From: Hyperoplus lanceolatus
Taxonomy: Eukaryota > Chordata > Actinopteri > Uranoscopiformes > Ammodytidae
Reading direction: 5' to 3'
Assembly (NCBI GenBank): GCA_026929865.2
Contig: CM049397.1
Location: 30,979,698 to 31,043,697 of the forward strand
DNA length: 64,000 nt
Each line of letters opens with the position of its first letter. The stretch's first letter is position 1. Of the stretch, positions 1 through 33,575 are shown in pieces. The notes under the pieces were generated by a model that did not search any database, was not told where the DNA came from, and saw nothing but the letters and a program-made list of their open reading frames with translations. A program made the translations under genes and the position numbers.

Positions 1-2202
1 AAATTATGTTTGTGTGTTCTCAACACGGTCATAGAGACTTATAACATCAAACTACATGTTTCCGAGAGAAAACTTTTAAATCAGTCAAATTTTACCAGAA
101 CACAACAGAAAGGCTAGGGCAGTTGAACAGAAACAATAAAATACAGAGCAATCACTAGCTACACAATGGCCTAACAGCCTATTGACGCCCAAGAGGGTAT
201 ACACATACAATTACAGATCTTATGCAGGAAGGCCCTTTTCAGAAAAATGTACAGTGGGGTACAAAATACTTGAATATTCCCACCACCATCCTTCACTGTG
301 GGTTTGATCCACTGTGGTGTTATTATTTTTCTCTTGTTTCTCTCCATTAATGTCTCTATTATTGCCATAGATATCTAACATTAATTTAGGCCTATCAGTA
401 AATAGGACTTTCTTCCAATCATCAATTTAGAAATTCTGCTGTAAGTCTGTCAATACCCAGACTTTAAGGACGGTTACTTGTAGTGGAGTGGATTATATGT
501 ATGAGAGTTAAAATGGCAAAAAGCAACTTTCACCAAAAACAAAGATTTTTGCAGATTTTAGAAGACGATTATAATATTCTAAGTGGATGCATCTGAGTTG
601 ATGTTGTCCTTTGGGTATTTGGGGATTGACGGGATCCAAACAAGGTTTGATAGAAAGAGTTTTCCCATGAGAGTTTATACGCCTTAATAAAATTCCAGCT
701 AACAAAGTCAAATTTAACTGTATCTCTTTACCTCAAAGGAAACTCTTAATGCAGATTAGTCCCCCCAATTAAATGTCAATTTAACTCCCTTCAGCAGCTC
801 ATATGTGTCTATAATAGCCAGTGTGTGTGTGTGTGTGTGTGTGACTGTGTGTGCACGTGCCTGCGTGTTTATACAGGGCTATTACTGTAATTATGCTTTA
901 ATATTATCATCCAAATCCAATAGCATCCTACTAAATATATTAACTGTATCTTTTTATCATGACGGCTATGTGATATGCTATGTGGTGAATTAATACAATC
1001 TTGTTAATTTACTGGGCTCGACTGAGCTGAAACTGAATTAACCTCCAGTCAGTCAGCCGAGTGGATTTATAGGCAGGGAGGGAAGTGAGGTGAGACACAC
1101 ACAGGCACCCAATTAAAATCCCACTGGAGGAGAGTGGGGGTGAAAAGTTACCAATTAAAAAGCAGACATTTACACAGCTCCGAATCACCCACTCTACATA
1201 AATAACCGCTACACTTCACTGGCCTAGGTCCTGCTGCTGTATGGGTAAAGCAGGGTAACAACACTGGGTTTAATCACCTCTACAGCATATGCTTATAGTA
1301 ATGGATTATAATGCAGTAATGAAGTCTGTGATTTAACACAGTTAACCTTTCTGTTGGTGTGAGTGCTCTCTGAGCCGTCCAGTTACAGGCCGAGATGAGG
1401 TAGTTGAAAAATATGGAAACAGAAATTATAGCATTTTATTTGCCCCCTGCTGAAGTTTACTGTATCATTCAACCAGGGAATTACATTCATGCAATACTGG
1501 CTCACACCACCCAGGGATGCCACTGAGCTGGAAATCAGAGTGGGGACAGAGGTCAAGGCCACTTGGTGTGTGGTGGATCTATTTCCTCCCTAATAGGAGA
1601 TAAACGGTGTCTTCTAATGAAGACATATCTTAATGGTGATAAAGTGACTTTATTGTGTAGTAGGCCAACCTGTGAATATGTTTGGCTTGATGAGATAGCT
1701 GTAGGCCTATTGCCTATTATGAGTACTGTAGCCTAAGGAATAAGCAGAGATTCAAATATTTCAATTATGTTGGATACTTTAATAGGCTACAATCAACTAA
1801 GAAATAGGGTATAAGACTTTAACTGTAGCCTATGACTGCCAAGAATATGCGTGTGTGTGTGTTTTTTTTATTTTATTTTTATTTAGTAGGCTATATTTTT
1901 TAATAAATAAGCCTACACTTTTCAATCTGTTCTGGCCAAATTTGGTGATGCCTTTATATCTGCCAGATTTAGCAAAATTATATCAAACAGAGCAGATTAA
2001 TCAATTTGAAATGATTGTTAAAAACGCATATCATAGCAAATGAATAACGGTACTAAGTATGCGTTAGTAGTACTATGGGTAATAATAGTCACTCACGCAA
2101 GCTTATATTTGTTAAAAGACCAAGATGAATTCCTCAATGCCCGAATCGTAATAGCCTAAACGCAAGAAGAAGCACATTTCTCGAAGTGTCCCTGAAGGCA
2201 GC
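1..2202. other. AT-rich 5' flank of cfap157, no gene seen
   Basis: No exon chain, long frame or RNA gene could be supported here on either strand. The short frames are bounded by frequent stops and lack family resemblance. The stretch holds one (GT)n tract at 821-842, T-rich DNA around 1860-1920, and from about 1.68 kb onward a marked density of TAGGCCTA/TAGGCTA-type words that continues into cfap157 intron 1. Distal regulatory DNA for cfap157 may lie here but cannot be told from sequence alone. Confidence 0.6.
821..842. repeat. (GT)n microsatellite
   Basis: Eleven uninterrupted GT units, followed by an imperfect GT-rich stretch to about 875. Confidence 0.9.
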
Positions 2203-2215
2203 ATTGCCTAGCAAC
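2203..2215 (+). promoter_or_regulatory. RFX X-box in the cfap157 promoter
   Basis: The 13-mer ATTGCCTAGCAAC fits the ciliary X-box consensus RYYNYY-N(1-3)-RRNRAC at every position, with a one-base spacer. It lies 65 bp before the cfap157 ATG, the usual place for X-boxes of ciliary genes. RFX factors, often with FOXJ1, drive motile-cilium genes, so this site supports a ciliary identity for the gene independently of its protein. The match is seen directly; binding is inferred. Confidence 0.75.
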
Positions 2216-2279
2216 GCTGAGGTTTGGTTTCCTCGTGGCCTCCCAGCGCTGGAACTTTTATCAAACTTTCTCCGACAAA

Positions 2280-2434
2280 ATGCCCAAAAAGAAAGATAAG
2301 AAAAGCCTCGACAAACAAGAGGAAGACAGGAAAACAGCGAAAAAGGAGATCATTGTAGATAAACCGCCTTCTGACGACAAAGAGAAAGATTTATACTTGA
2401 TTCAAATACGATATTTGAACGAGCAGCTGGAGAG
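2280..2434 (+). CDS. cfap157: cfap157 coding exon 1
   Basis: Encodes residues 1-51 and two bases of codon 52. A Lys/Asp/Glu-rich head is followed by the start of the coiled coil (LYLIQIRYLNEQLE), which matches the human start of the helix. The donor is AGAG|GTGAGA. Confidence 0.92.
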
Positions 2435-5400
2435 GTGAGACTGTTTCTAGCACGACAATACTGTAAAAGCTTCCCTGTTTTAAATAAATCCGTTTAAACT
2501 AGGCCTACTTTAGTGTGCAAAATGTGAAATTACGTTTCGTGTAAATGCTTTATAGGTTGTTAATCTTGTTTTTCAAACTTTTTTTTTCATTTGCACTGTA
2601 GGCCTATTTGATGTGGTGTGCTTTGTTAAATTCTCATTTGTTTGATAGGCTTAATTATGTCAATAGAGGTAGGCTAATTTAGCAAAATTCCTAACCAGTG
2701 CTGGAAAGTAGGCCTACACATAGGCTAATGCTCAATGTGCATTACATAATGAAGTAGGCCTACTTCGGCTACTTTACTCGAGTAGGCTATTGGGCTATTG
2801 GGATTACTTTTTACCAATCTTTATCCCATTTTTTAAAAATAATAATTGCTGCAATGAGAAATGTTACATTTAGTTTTATCACCAAAAGAAAGTTCGTTTA
2901 CTTCCTTTTCTTGAGCCAAACCAAAAAAAGTTTGTTTTTTTTTTTTGGTTTGTTCACTTTTATATTGCCCCTTTTGAAGTGAACCAGCAATACGAGCAAA
3001 ACCACACGTGATCTGAAGTCATTCATTCATTGGACAGACATTCTGGGGTGGAGAGAAGCAGGAAGAACGAAGTAAAAACTGCGAAATATATCATTGATAT
3101 AATATGGGGTTCAAAATAATAAAAAGGCCTACATCTAGCCTATAAATAAAGAAGACACACATCAAATTATTATTGTTTCATATGGTTATAATATGTAGCC
3201 CCATGTCAATGCCACGTTATGTGGCTTCTAGCCTACGATGTGAAACATCATTTTTACTGTATTTTTGCTGCTGGACGCGCGGCTCGCGTGAAGAATAGGC
3301 TCAAACTGAAACACAGCTGATTTAGCTGTGTATCAGCTGGGTGTCAGTTCGGCGCAGTTCAGCACCAAACTGACACGGGGATAGTATTGACGAAGAACAA
3401 TAAAAACACACACTTCATGCAAAGCGCAGCGTGAACCTGTTGGCACTGTAGGCTACGGGAGACGCTCCTCTCCATCTGATCGCTGATCCGCACGCGTCAT
3501 TATCAAATGTAATATTTTCGCTCGGGGCTCCCGGTCAAACCACAACTAATCTTCCTAACAATGGCGACAACAACACTTTCCCATAATGTGAAGCTGATGG
3601 CGATTTATTAAAAAAGAAAAGAAAGAAAAGGCGCAGTGCTTCCTGCAATTGGGTCGGATCGAGTCCGGCCAAATTCACACCACAAACGAACTGCGCAGAG
3701 TGCGTTTCGAAGCGCATCGAGACCACCTCTTCAGCTGGGTCTCGGAGCGTTTGTTTGGTCCGCCCCCGGGTGCGATTGCAGTATTCACACCTGTCTGAAA
3801 GATGCGCACCGAAGGTGGAAGTGCACCTGAGTTCGTTTCAACCGAACTAAACACAGCATGTGTGAATACACCCTTAATATCATAAGTAGGCTATATTTAG
3901 CTGGAAATAGTTATGTAGGCTACTTTTACTTGTAAGTTTTTGAATGCAGGACTTTAACAGGTATTTCTCCATTGTGAGATTTCTTTGAATGTGAAGATTT
4001 ATTCCCCTGCGTAACAGACCTAAACTGAAGTCAAAATATTGCAGCTCTGTTCAGGATTTTTCTCATTTGCTCTTAACCTGCCTGACCCTCTCCCCTCCCT
4101 CCTCCAGATATCAGCTGAAATGTGACCAGCTGGAGCGGCAGAATCTTGACGTTACCATTCGCTGCAGTTCACTGGAGAAGGAGAAGAGAGACGTGGTTGA
4201 GTATCTCAAGCGTTCTCTGCTGCAGAGGGAGGAGGAGCTGGATGAGCTGACGGAGCGGATGGAGGGACAGAGGCAGGCTGCCGATAGGGACAGAGAGGCA
4301 GGGAAGCTACAACACAGTCAGCTGAGGCAAGAGCTCCAGGACAGGATCAAAGGGCTAACCGCAGAAAACAGAACGCTAGGTGAGACTAACCCTGCGTTCC
4401 AATCCCCATACTTCCCTACTATTTAGTATGCCAGAAAAATATTTAGGATGTCCCAATACATGCACACCAATTGTAGTGTGCTGAAAATACCTAGATGCCC
4501 CACTAACTCCAATAGCATTTTGCAGTATTCATCTATTCTTGAAATTTTTTCGACACAAAAAATCTTCCTTATCTGATTTTTTTTCTCTCTCCTGTGGCCC
4601 TAAACTCTTCTGTACTTTAGTATGTAGTGTAGTAAAAATAAAAAGTATGTGATTTGGAACACAGGGCACAAAATTATTTGGGTGGAGTGCAGCTCTTATG
4701 AGGGCCCCATGAGTACAAATAGTTCTGTAGGTCTTACTGTAGCAGCTCCATAAGGCTTTTTAAGATAGAAAAATAATCAGTTTTATCAGATTATTTTTTT
4801 TACACAGCATGATACGGTCATATCTTCAACACAATGCTAGCTGAGACTGAATCATTATTTGGGTCAGAGAGTTCAGGTTTTATTGCAAGATGAGTGGCCC
4901 CGTGAAATATTTAAGTGCTATGCAGTGTAAACAAAGAGGAGGCCACCTGTAGCTAGCAGCCTAGCAACATACCAGTTTACAGAGACTCTACTGTGTATTA
5001 ACAGTTGATTTAATTTTAGTGCACATACAGTACAGACCAGTGGATCATAGGGCACACAATAATAATAATAATACTTGATAAGATTTATATTTTTGTAGAC
5101 ACTCAAAAACACACATATTTGAAGAGAAAACAAACTTATTGGTTCCACTCACTGACATTGAACTCTGATCACCTCCCAGCGTCGAGGCTGGACAGTCTGG
5201 CAGAGTTTCAGAAGCAGAAGCAGCAGCTGACGTCCACCATGGAGTCTCTGGAGAAACATCTGGTGGACCAGACGGACCAACACAGAGTCGCTGTTCACAA
5301 CCTGGAGATGAAAGCTCTGATGGAGAACAAGAGGTTAGGATGAGTCCTGACTTACTCACTGCATTACACCTGCATTTATAGCCTTCGAGTAAAGCCTATC

Positions 5401-8400
5401 CTAAAACGTTGAAAAATGACCAATATGGTAAAAATGTGTGGTAAGATATTAGGTCTAATGCACTACATTATTCAATTGTACAGTTACAAGCTGTTATCTA
5501 CTGTATGTTTCCAAGTCAAAAATATGAAAAATGCTTTTTTGTAATGTTTTTTTTAAGAAGAAAACGGTTCATAAATCAGACAATTGACAACATGTGAACA
5601 AATCCTTCCATTATCAGGTTCAGAATAGTTCTAAGAATGATTATGGAAAGGTGGAATGGTTTGGTTGATGTACCGTAAGTGCTTGAGAAGATGAGACTTT
5701 TGGTTCATATTTTTGGAGTATTAAAAAGAAAATGTTGGGATAATGTCAAAAGGTTGGAGCAGGAGATGGAGAGCCACGTGGCGGCCATGTCTGCGGAGGT
5801 TGAGTCCCTTGTGGAGCAGAGGGTCCCAGAGGTGACCCGCTGTGCCCTGCAGGAGAACACTGAGGTGAAGGCTCTGTGTGATAGGCTGACGGAGCAGACA
5901 GAGAGCCTGATGCAGGAGAACACTGCTCTACGGGACAGCAAGGGTCGGCTCACTGTGGACAGAGACAACCTGGAGGCAATGCTTAAAGAGACAGCGCGCC
6001 AGAGCTGCATACGCAAGAAGGTCAGAGAAAATGGCTGTGTCTTTGCATTTCTATGTTTTTCCTGTTTTTCTTTTCTTTATGTATATTCTATGTGATGTAA
6101 AGCATCTTTGAGTGACCTCCAAAAAAGCGCCATATAAAAACCTATCAATTATTATTAATAATTGTTTAGGTGTCAGGTTGCACTCTTCACTTATGTGTTT
6201 CTCTTATATACTTTTTCTTCTTTTATATTGCATTGTTAAAGGGATTTCATTGTCAACGACTGCTGTTGTGATTGTTGTGCGTATGACAAATAAACCATCT
6301 TGAATCTTGAATAAGTTCCTACATCTACCCGTTCATGGCCCAATGTATCTGATCAAGATGATATTTCAGGTTTAGAATAGGTAACTTCATGATGTTGGTT
6401 AACTTAACTGTAAATTATCAGGTGGTGGAACAGCTTACAGTAAAGTGTGAGCGTCTGCAGGCGGAGCTGAAAGACAGTAAGGAGGAACTGGAGAAGTGTC
6501 TGACCGAACACAAAGGAACAATGGATGAGAGGGACACACTCAGGTCAAAGCTCACTCTGTCTCTAAATATACACATTAATCTACATCTACACATGCTACA
6601 GTTACACACTGACATCATATGAATAAACTGAAAATGAGTTCACCTGTACACTTTACCTGACATCAGCTGAATACTGAGGGACAACATACAAAGATAAAAT
6701 TATAAAATACGGGAAAATATATCACAGACATTGCAAATATCACCTATAAAATATAATATGCAATACTGTATATGCCCTGTATAAGCAAATATAAGTGACA
6801 TTTTGTGGAAATTCCTTTTCTTGAATTATTTGAATTTGAAGACCAAGTTACAATCTGTAAAACAAATCTGACTGTCAAATCAGCATTATTGTTGTGTTGT
6901 GTTTTGCAGACAGGAGCGGGCCTCTCTGTCTGATCAGAGCGATAGAAACAGATCAGAGCTGAGTGGACTGGAGACAGAGCTGCAGGAGGAGAGGAAGAGG
7001 AGGAGCAGGATGAAGAGCATCATGCAGGAAGCAGCCATCGCCCTCAGACAAGCTCTCAGGGTAAAACAAATCTCATACTCTTTTTTTCTATTCTATGTTC
7101 TACATCTGATCATAAAAACAATCTTGTTAGGATGCAGTAGGCATACACTTGGGACATACTTTTACTCATTTATTTCATCATAACATTGCACCGTGATCTT
7201 GCCTCTATATCCCTTGCATCCCCATTTGTTTTCATATGGAGGCTCTGTCGATAGGATGCAGTTTTCAACACTAAAAATCTCGATCGGATGTAGTAGACAT
7301 CTGGGTATTTCTAACCATACTTTATCTGGCCACAAGAATCGGGACATCCTAAATCTTTCTTCTACCATACTAAATAGTAGATAGTATGGGTATTGGAACA
7401 CAGCCCTGGACACACAAACATGTTTTAGTATCTAATTTCAGGAAAAGAGAAAAAATCAGTCTGAAAAGATACATGTCTTTGGGCCCGTTTCACAGACATG
7501 GATTAAGCCTAGTCCTCGACTAAATGGTACTTTCAATGGACAATCTCCATTCAAAATTCTACTGCTTGTAAATTACAAGTGAGTTTACACCACAGTAAAT
7601 TAAGTAGTAAATAACAATATATTAGCTTGAAAACCGATGTACTTTCCTGCCCACACAGGAGGCACCTACCGAGCCTGACTGTGACCCGGACTGTGTGGTC
7701 CAGTGGAAGCAGCTGATGCAGAAGCTGCTGCTGGTGTTGGACAGACACACACCCACCAAGTCCTCCACCGAGAGAGACCAGCTAACCAACAACCCTGCTG
7801 CAGTCACGTAATACAATCACTCTCACCGGATATATTTTAAACTCATTAATCTGCATCATGTACCACATTGTGAGACAAGAGACCACTCCAAATGTTCAGT
7901 GTCTCTTGGTTTACTCTTTAGAGGCATATGTTTGAGTAAAATTAACATTTTTAATTGTATAATATAAACTACTGACAACATTTCTACCAAATTCACAATA
8001 AAAAAAAATGTCATTTAGAGCATTTTCAATAAGTAATGTAGAGATGAAGTTTTAAGAAAAATCCAGACTGGCACCATCATTCTGTTTCTTGTGCTTCTAT
8101 AGAGCAGAGAGCCTGAACCCGGCTCTGAGTTTCCAGTTTGAGTTGGCCCGCTACAGGCCGGGGGATCTGGGCCTCGTTCCCCGTCCCAACCCCAAACACA
8201 TCATCTCCGGGACACGGCCAGGGGCCAGCAGCACTAATCCGCCTCTGTACAGGTTAGTATGGACCTCCAAGTTCACCTGCTTAAGTCTGTAGGGGACAGA
8301 CGGACATATCTAAAACACAGAAGTATCTTGTAGAGACAGAAACGCATAGCTCAGAAATATTATGAAACATTACCTCAAACTCATCATTTACCTTATTTTA

Positions 8401-8627
8401 AATGAACATGATCATTTCAATAAAAGGACTTTTCATTCACATTTTAGGATTTGTAGGAATATGTCACCGTTTGTTTGAGAAAAAAAAACTTTTCTCACTC
8501 GTTTTTCTTCTGTTCTCTCCATCCGTCTAGGAAGCCGACCAGTCAGAAAGCAGCCCGTTCGATCAACCCGACTAATTCAGTTGTGAGATTTCTGAGCTCC
8601 AGAAAGACGTTCACTAAAACCAAATAA
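2280..8627 (+). CDS. cfap157: cilia- and flagella-associated protein 157
   Basis: Nine coding exons join into 1518 nt, giving 505 residues plus stop (human CFAP157 is about 520): 2280-2434, 4108-4379, 5180-5333, 5753-6020, 6422-6543, 6910-7060, 7659-7807, 8103-8252 and 8531-8627. Every border is GT/AG and all phases fit. The protein starts with a lysine-rich tail (MPKKKDKK), enters a long coiled coil from about residue 40 to 390 (key stretch EKEKRDVVEYLKRSLLQ near residue 75), and has the family box RYRPGDLGLVPR at 440-451 followed by a basic tail. Family members associate with microtubules and basal bodies; the mouse protein is a FOXJ1 target needed for sperm flagellum formation. The ATG at 2280 is preferred over an in-frame GTG at 2235. 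BBOF1-type coiled-coil proteins are the nearest alternative but lack the C-terminal box. Confidence 0.93.
2435..4107 (+). other. cfap157 intron 1 with old transposon sequence
   Basis: A 1.67-kb intron with no coding sequence. At 3640-3876 it holds a CpG-containing, oddly GC-rich block ending in 'gtgtgaatacaccctta', typical of abundant fish inverted-repeat elements. A related piece with 'aaagttcgtttactt' near 2890 may be the other end of the same element. TAGGCCTA-type words are frequent from 2500 to 3920. Confidence 0.5.
4108..4379 (+). CDS. cfap157: cfap157 coding exon 2
   Basis: Encodes residues 52-142. The acceptor follows a strong pyrimidine tract (CCCTCCTCCAG). It holds the best conserved coiled-coil block of the family, with heptads over EKEKRDVVEYLKR and EEELDELTERM. 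The donor is CTAG|GTGAGA. Confidence 0.93.
4390..4666. mobile_element. MITE with CCCTGYGTTCCAA ends, copy in cfap157 intron 2
   Basis: The left end CCCTGCGTTCCAAT and right end ATTTGGAACACAGGG form an imperfect inverted repeat around 277 bp of AT-rich, noncoding DNA. The same family recurs at 7115-7408 and, split by a LINE, at 15737-16529. The left end starts only 10 bp after the exon 2 donor. No clear target duplication was found. It is non-autonomous; the superfamily is not assigned. Confidence 0.7.
5180..5333 (+). CDS. cfap157: cfap157 coding exon 3
   Basis: Encodes residues 143-194. The acceptor is ACCTCCCAG and the donor AG|GTTAGG. The coiled coil continues (LDSLAEFQKQKQQL, then LEKHLVDQTDQH), parallel to human ALEEFRLQKEEV. 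The intron before it (4380-5179) holds the MITE and AT-rich DNA only. Confidence 0.92.
5334..5752 (+). other. cfap157 intron 3
   Basis: A 419-bp AT-rich intron without recognisable repeats. Its 3' end is unusual: the acceptor at 5751-5752 follows purine-rich sequence, and a second in-frame AG lies at 5727-5728. Confidence 0.7.
5753..6020 (+). CDS. cfap157: cfap157 coding exon 4
   Basis: Encodes residues 194-283, all predicted coiled coil (LEQEMESHVAAM, then LTEQTESLMQENTAL). The start is set by the frame and by alignment of KRLEQEM with human DRLRKEI. The acceptor TCAAAAG lacks a pyrimidine tract, and an alternative start at 5729 would add eight residues in frame. The donor is AAG|GTCAGA. 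Confidence 0.85.
6021..6421 (+). repeat. cfap157 intron 4: two LINE-type 3' ends
   Basis: This 401-bp intron is mostly retroelement remains. About 6070-6165 carries 'gtaaagcatctttgagtgac' and 'agcgccatataaaa', the common end of fish retroelements. About 6235-6312 ends 'gacaaataaaccatcttgaa', a typical LINE 3' terminus with a short tail. Neither piece codes. Confidence 0.55.
6422..6543 (+). CDS. cfap157: cfap157 coding exon 5
   Basis: Encodes residues 284-324 (VVEQLTVKCERLQAEL...). Phase 0 entry, leaving two bases. The donor is AG|GTCAAA, weaker than its neighbours. Heptad-rich and highly charged. Confidence 0.9.
6910..7060 (+). CDS. cfap157: cfap157 coding exon 6
   Basis: Encodes residues 324-374, the end of the main coiled coil (LETELQEERKRRSRMKSI), parallel to human ELANEQKVRASLEAAL. 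Acceptor TTTTGCAG, donor AGG|GTAAAA. The intron before it (6544-6909) is AT-rich with no repeat I recognise. Confidence 0.92.
7115..7408. mobile_element. fragment of the CCCTGYGTTCCAA MITE in cfap157 intron 6
   Basis: The right part matches the family end (TATTGGAACACAGCCCTGG at 7391-7408) and shares 'actaaatagtagatagtatg'-type internal words with the copy at 4390-4666. The left end is not clear. Confidence 0.5.
7481..7556. mobile_element. partial MITE beginning GGGCCCGTTTCACAGAC
   Basis: The segment reads GGGCCCGTTTCACAGACATG, continues through 'taagcctagtcctcgact' and ends near 'caatctccattcaaa'. This is the left half of a very common fish inverted-repeat element; the mirrored right half is missing. 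Confidence 0.6.
7659..7807 (+). CDS. cfap157: cfap157 coding exon 7
   Basis: Encodes residues 375-424. It contains DPDCVVQWKQLMQKLLLVLD, a helix after the coiled coil that parallels human QPWHKEMLQQLLVML, then a Thr/Ser-rich linker. Acceptor CCCACACAG, donor AC|GTAATA. Confidence 0.9.
7869..8075. mobile_element. Tc1-type MITE fragment in cfap157 intron 7
   Basis: Homologous over about 200 bp to the complete element at 13709-13943 (shared: AGAGACCACTCCAAATG, GGCATATGTTTGAGTA, ACTGACAACATTTCTACC). Both terminal inverted repeats are lost, so it is an old truncated copy. Confidence 0.7.
8103..8252 (+). CDS. cfap157: cfap157 coding exon 8 with the YRPGDLGLVPR box
   Basis: Encodes residues 424-474. 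It carries FELARYRPGDLGLVPRP, the most specific sequence for the family (human has PYQPGDLGLVPRQ). Acceptor CTTCTATAG, donor AG|GTTAGT. Confidence 0.95.
8531..8627 (+). CDS. cfap157: cfap157 last coding exon and stop
   Basis: Encodes residues 474-505, a basic Ser/Arg/Lys-rich tail ending FTKTK, then TAA at 8625-8627. The acceptor is ATCCGTCTAG after a long pyrimidine-rich stretch. Confidence 0.9.
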
Positions 8628-8814
8628 CAGAAACTACACTCCTTACCTGCTCATGTTGGAGAAGACCCTCCATGGCTGAATCCAAATGTCCAATGGTTAA
8701 AGTCATAAGATTTCAACAACCTAGTTGTTCAAATAGCAAAGGTGATTTTGTTCTTCATGACTTCATTACAAATACATTTTACCATTAAGTTTCATGGAAA
8801 GTTGTAAAAAAAAA

Positions 8815-8820
8815 AATAAA
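8815..8820 (+). terminator. cfap157 polyadenylation signal
   Basis: AATAAA about 190 bp after the stop, inside an A-rich run, so cleavage is expected near 8840. A second AATAAA at 9208-9213, beyond the SINE, could serve as a distal site. Confidence 0.5.
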
Positions 8821-9018
8821 AAAAAATAACCAGACTTTTTTAATTAAATCTTTTTGTCATAATTGCTGGTACTAAAGTGTTTAATGTTGATTGTTTATCA
8901 TGGATGCCAGAATCAATCAATTTGGTCTTAATGAGAAAAATGTAGAGATCTTGTTCTCATCGTTTGTTTGTTTTTTTGCATTCAGCACCTTTCCGTTTTG
9001 TACATCTTAAAACACTTT

Positions 9019-9195
9019 TTTTTTTTTAAGATATTTTTTTGGCATTTTTATGCTTTATTGACAGTGCAGAGAGACAGGTGAAATGGGGCAGAGAGATGCA
9101 GAGAACGACCGCGGGTGGGAATCGAACTCGGGTCTGCTGCTGGGCCCGGCCCGGGAGGGGGACGCCTTACCAACTGAGCTAAAGGCGCCGCCTAG
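9019..9195 (-). mobile_element. tRNA-derived SINE between the convergent genes
   Basis: On the minus strand the head has a Pol III A box (TAGCTCAGTTGGTAAGGCG) and B box (GAGTTCGATTC). It then runs to a tail with 'caataaagcataaaaatgcc' and a short A tract. It is flanked by AACACTTT at 9011-9018 and again at 9196-9203, a target-site duplication that shows retroposition. It is not a tRNA gene, as there is no intact cloverleaf 3' half. It sits between the poly(A) sites of cfap157 and kank1. Confidence 0.85.
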
Positions 9196-9389
9196 AACAC
9201 TTTGTTTGAATAAAAATAAAAAATGTAATCCACAAATACATATGTATCTTTTTTCTACCACTTAACAGGAAACTCAACAGTGGTAAAAGAAACACCATCC
9301 TGCTTCTACACAAATGGAAAAGTTTAAATTCCCTTTGTGTTTACTTACCTACCTGGTTCATCATCAATGAAGACAAGACACTGATCTAT

Positions 9390-10264
9390 ATGCTTTAATC
9401 GTTGTTTATTGTTATATGGCAAAGTGTCGGGCACTTCAATTCTCATTTGAGGATGAAAGTCAGTACCGTGACAAACGCTAGAGGAGACAGACAGTTTATA
9501 TTACACATGAGACGGAGAGAAAGAAACCGGACACAAAGACAAAAAACTAAACTAATGACCACCGTATGTACAATGAAATACATATATCTGCATTAAAAAC
9601 TATACTTTGATAAATATATAACTTCATGGGTCGTTGAGTAGTAATAGGAAATATTCAAAATACTGTGATTCTTCTTTTTAAATAGATACAAAGGATTTGT
9701 ATAAAAGTACAATTTTTCTCCAGTCTAGGTCACGTCTGGTCATCGATGCACGAGTTGTAGAGCTGGGCACACGCGTGTGTGAGAGCGGGATGTTTCGAGG
9801 TGAGCAATATATACAGGAAAATAATATATCCTCTAACATGTGGGTGGATTACTCTACATCAGCCTACTCTGATGTGCTCAAAAACAACAACACAAATAAT
9901 AAAAAATGTAATCACTTACGACGATGTGTTGGTGCTCTTGAATGATCAACATTGAGCTTTGGAAATAAAATAAAAAGTCAAATTGCGACAATTGAAACTA
10001 AATTACAGAAAAGGAGGGGGAAAAAAATGGCATTTAGTCGTTGGATTTGTGTCCATGTTGGTTCAAATCTGATTGGACTTGAGGCACCAGCTGGTTACAT
10101 TCATATTCAAAGGACACTTTGGGCTCATCACAGAAGAAGAAAAGTGTGCACATAAATAAAAACATTTCCAGAAATCTCAATGGTTGGTTGGTGCTTGGGG
10201 GGGTAAGGCATCGTTCAGCGTGAACCAATAGCAGCGCAGGGTTTGTGGGGAGAGGCAGGGAATT
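9390..10264 (-). other. kank1: kank1 3' untranslated region
   Basis: The last kank1 exon continues about 870 bp past the stop at 10265. The only AATAAA on this strand in the stretch is at 9405-9410, followed downstream by GT-rich DNA (CAGTGTCTTGTC). The end is inferred from that signal. Confidence 0.6.
9405..9410 (-). terminator. kank1 polyadenylation signal
   Basis: AATAAA on the minus strand (tttatt on +), about 860 bp after the stop codon. Cleavage is expected 10-30 bp lower in coordinate. Confidence 0.6.

Positions 10265-33575
<23,311 letters not shown>

Noticed and set aside
2235..2279. In-frame upstream extension of cfap157 starting at a GTG (15 residues)
   Set aside because: There is no ATG; the ATG at 2280 gives the lysine-rich head typical of the family, and the extension overlaps likely leader.
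9019..9195. A tRNA gene on the minus strand (A and B boxes present)
   Set aside because: The boxes sit in a SINE head with an extended body, an A tail and a target duplication; the cloverleaf is not complete.
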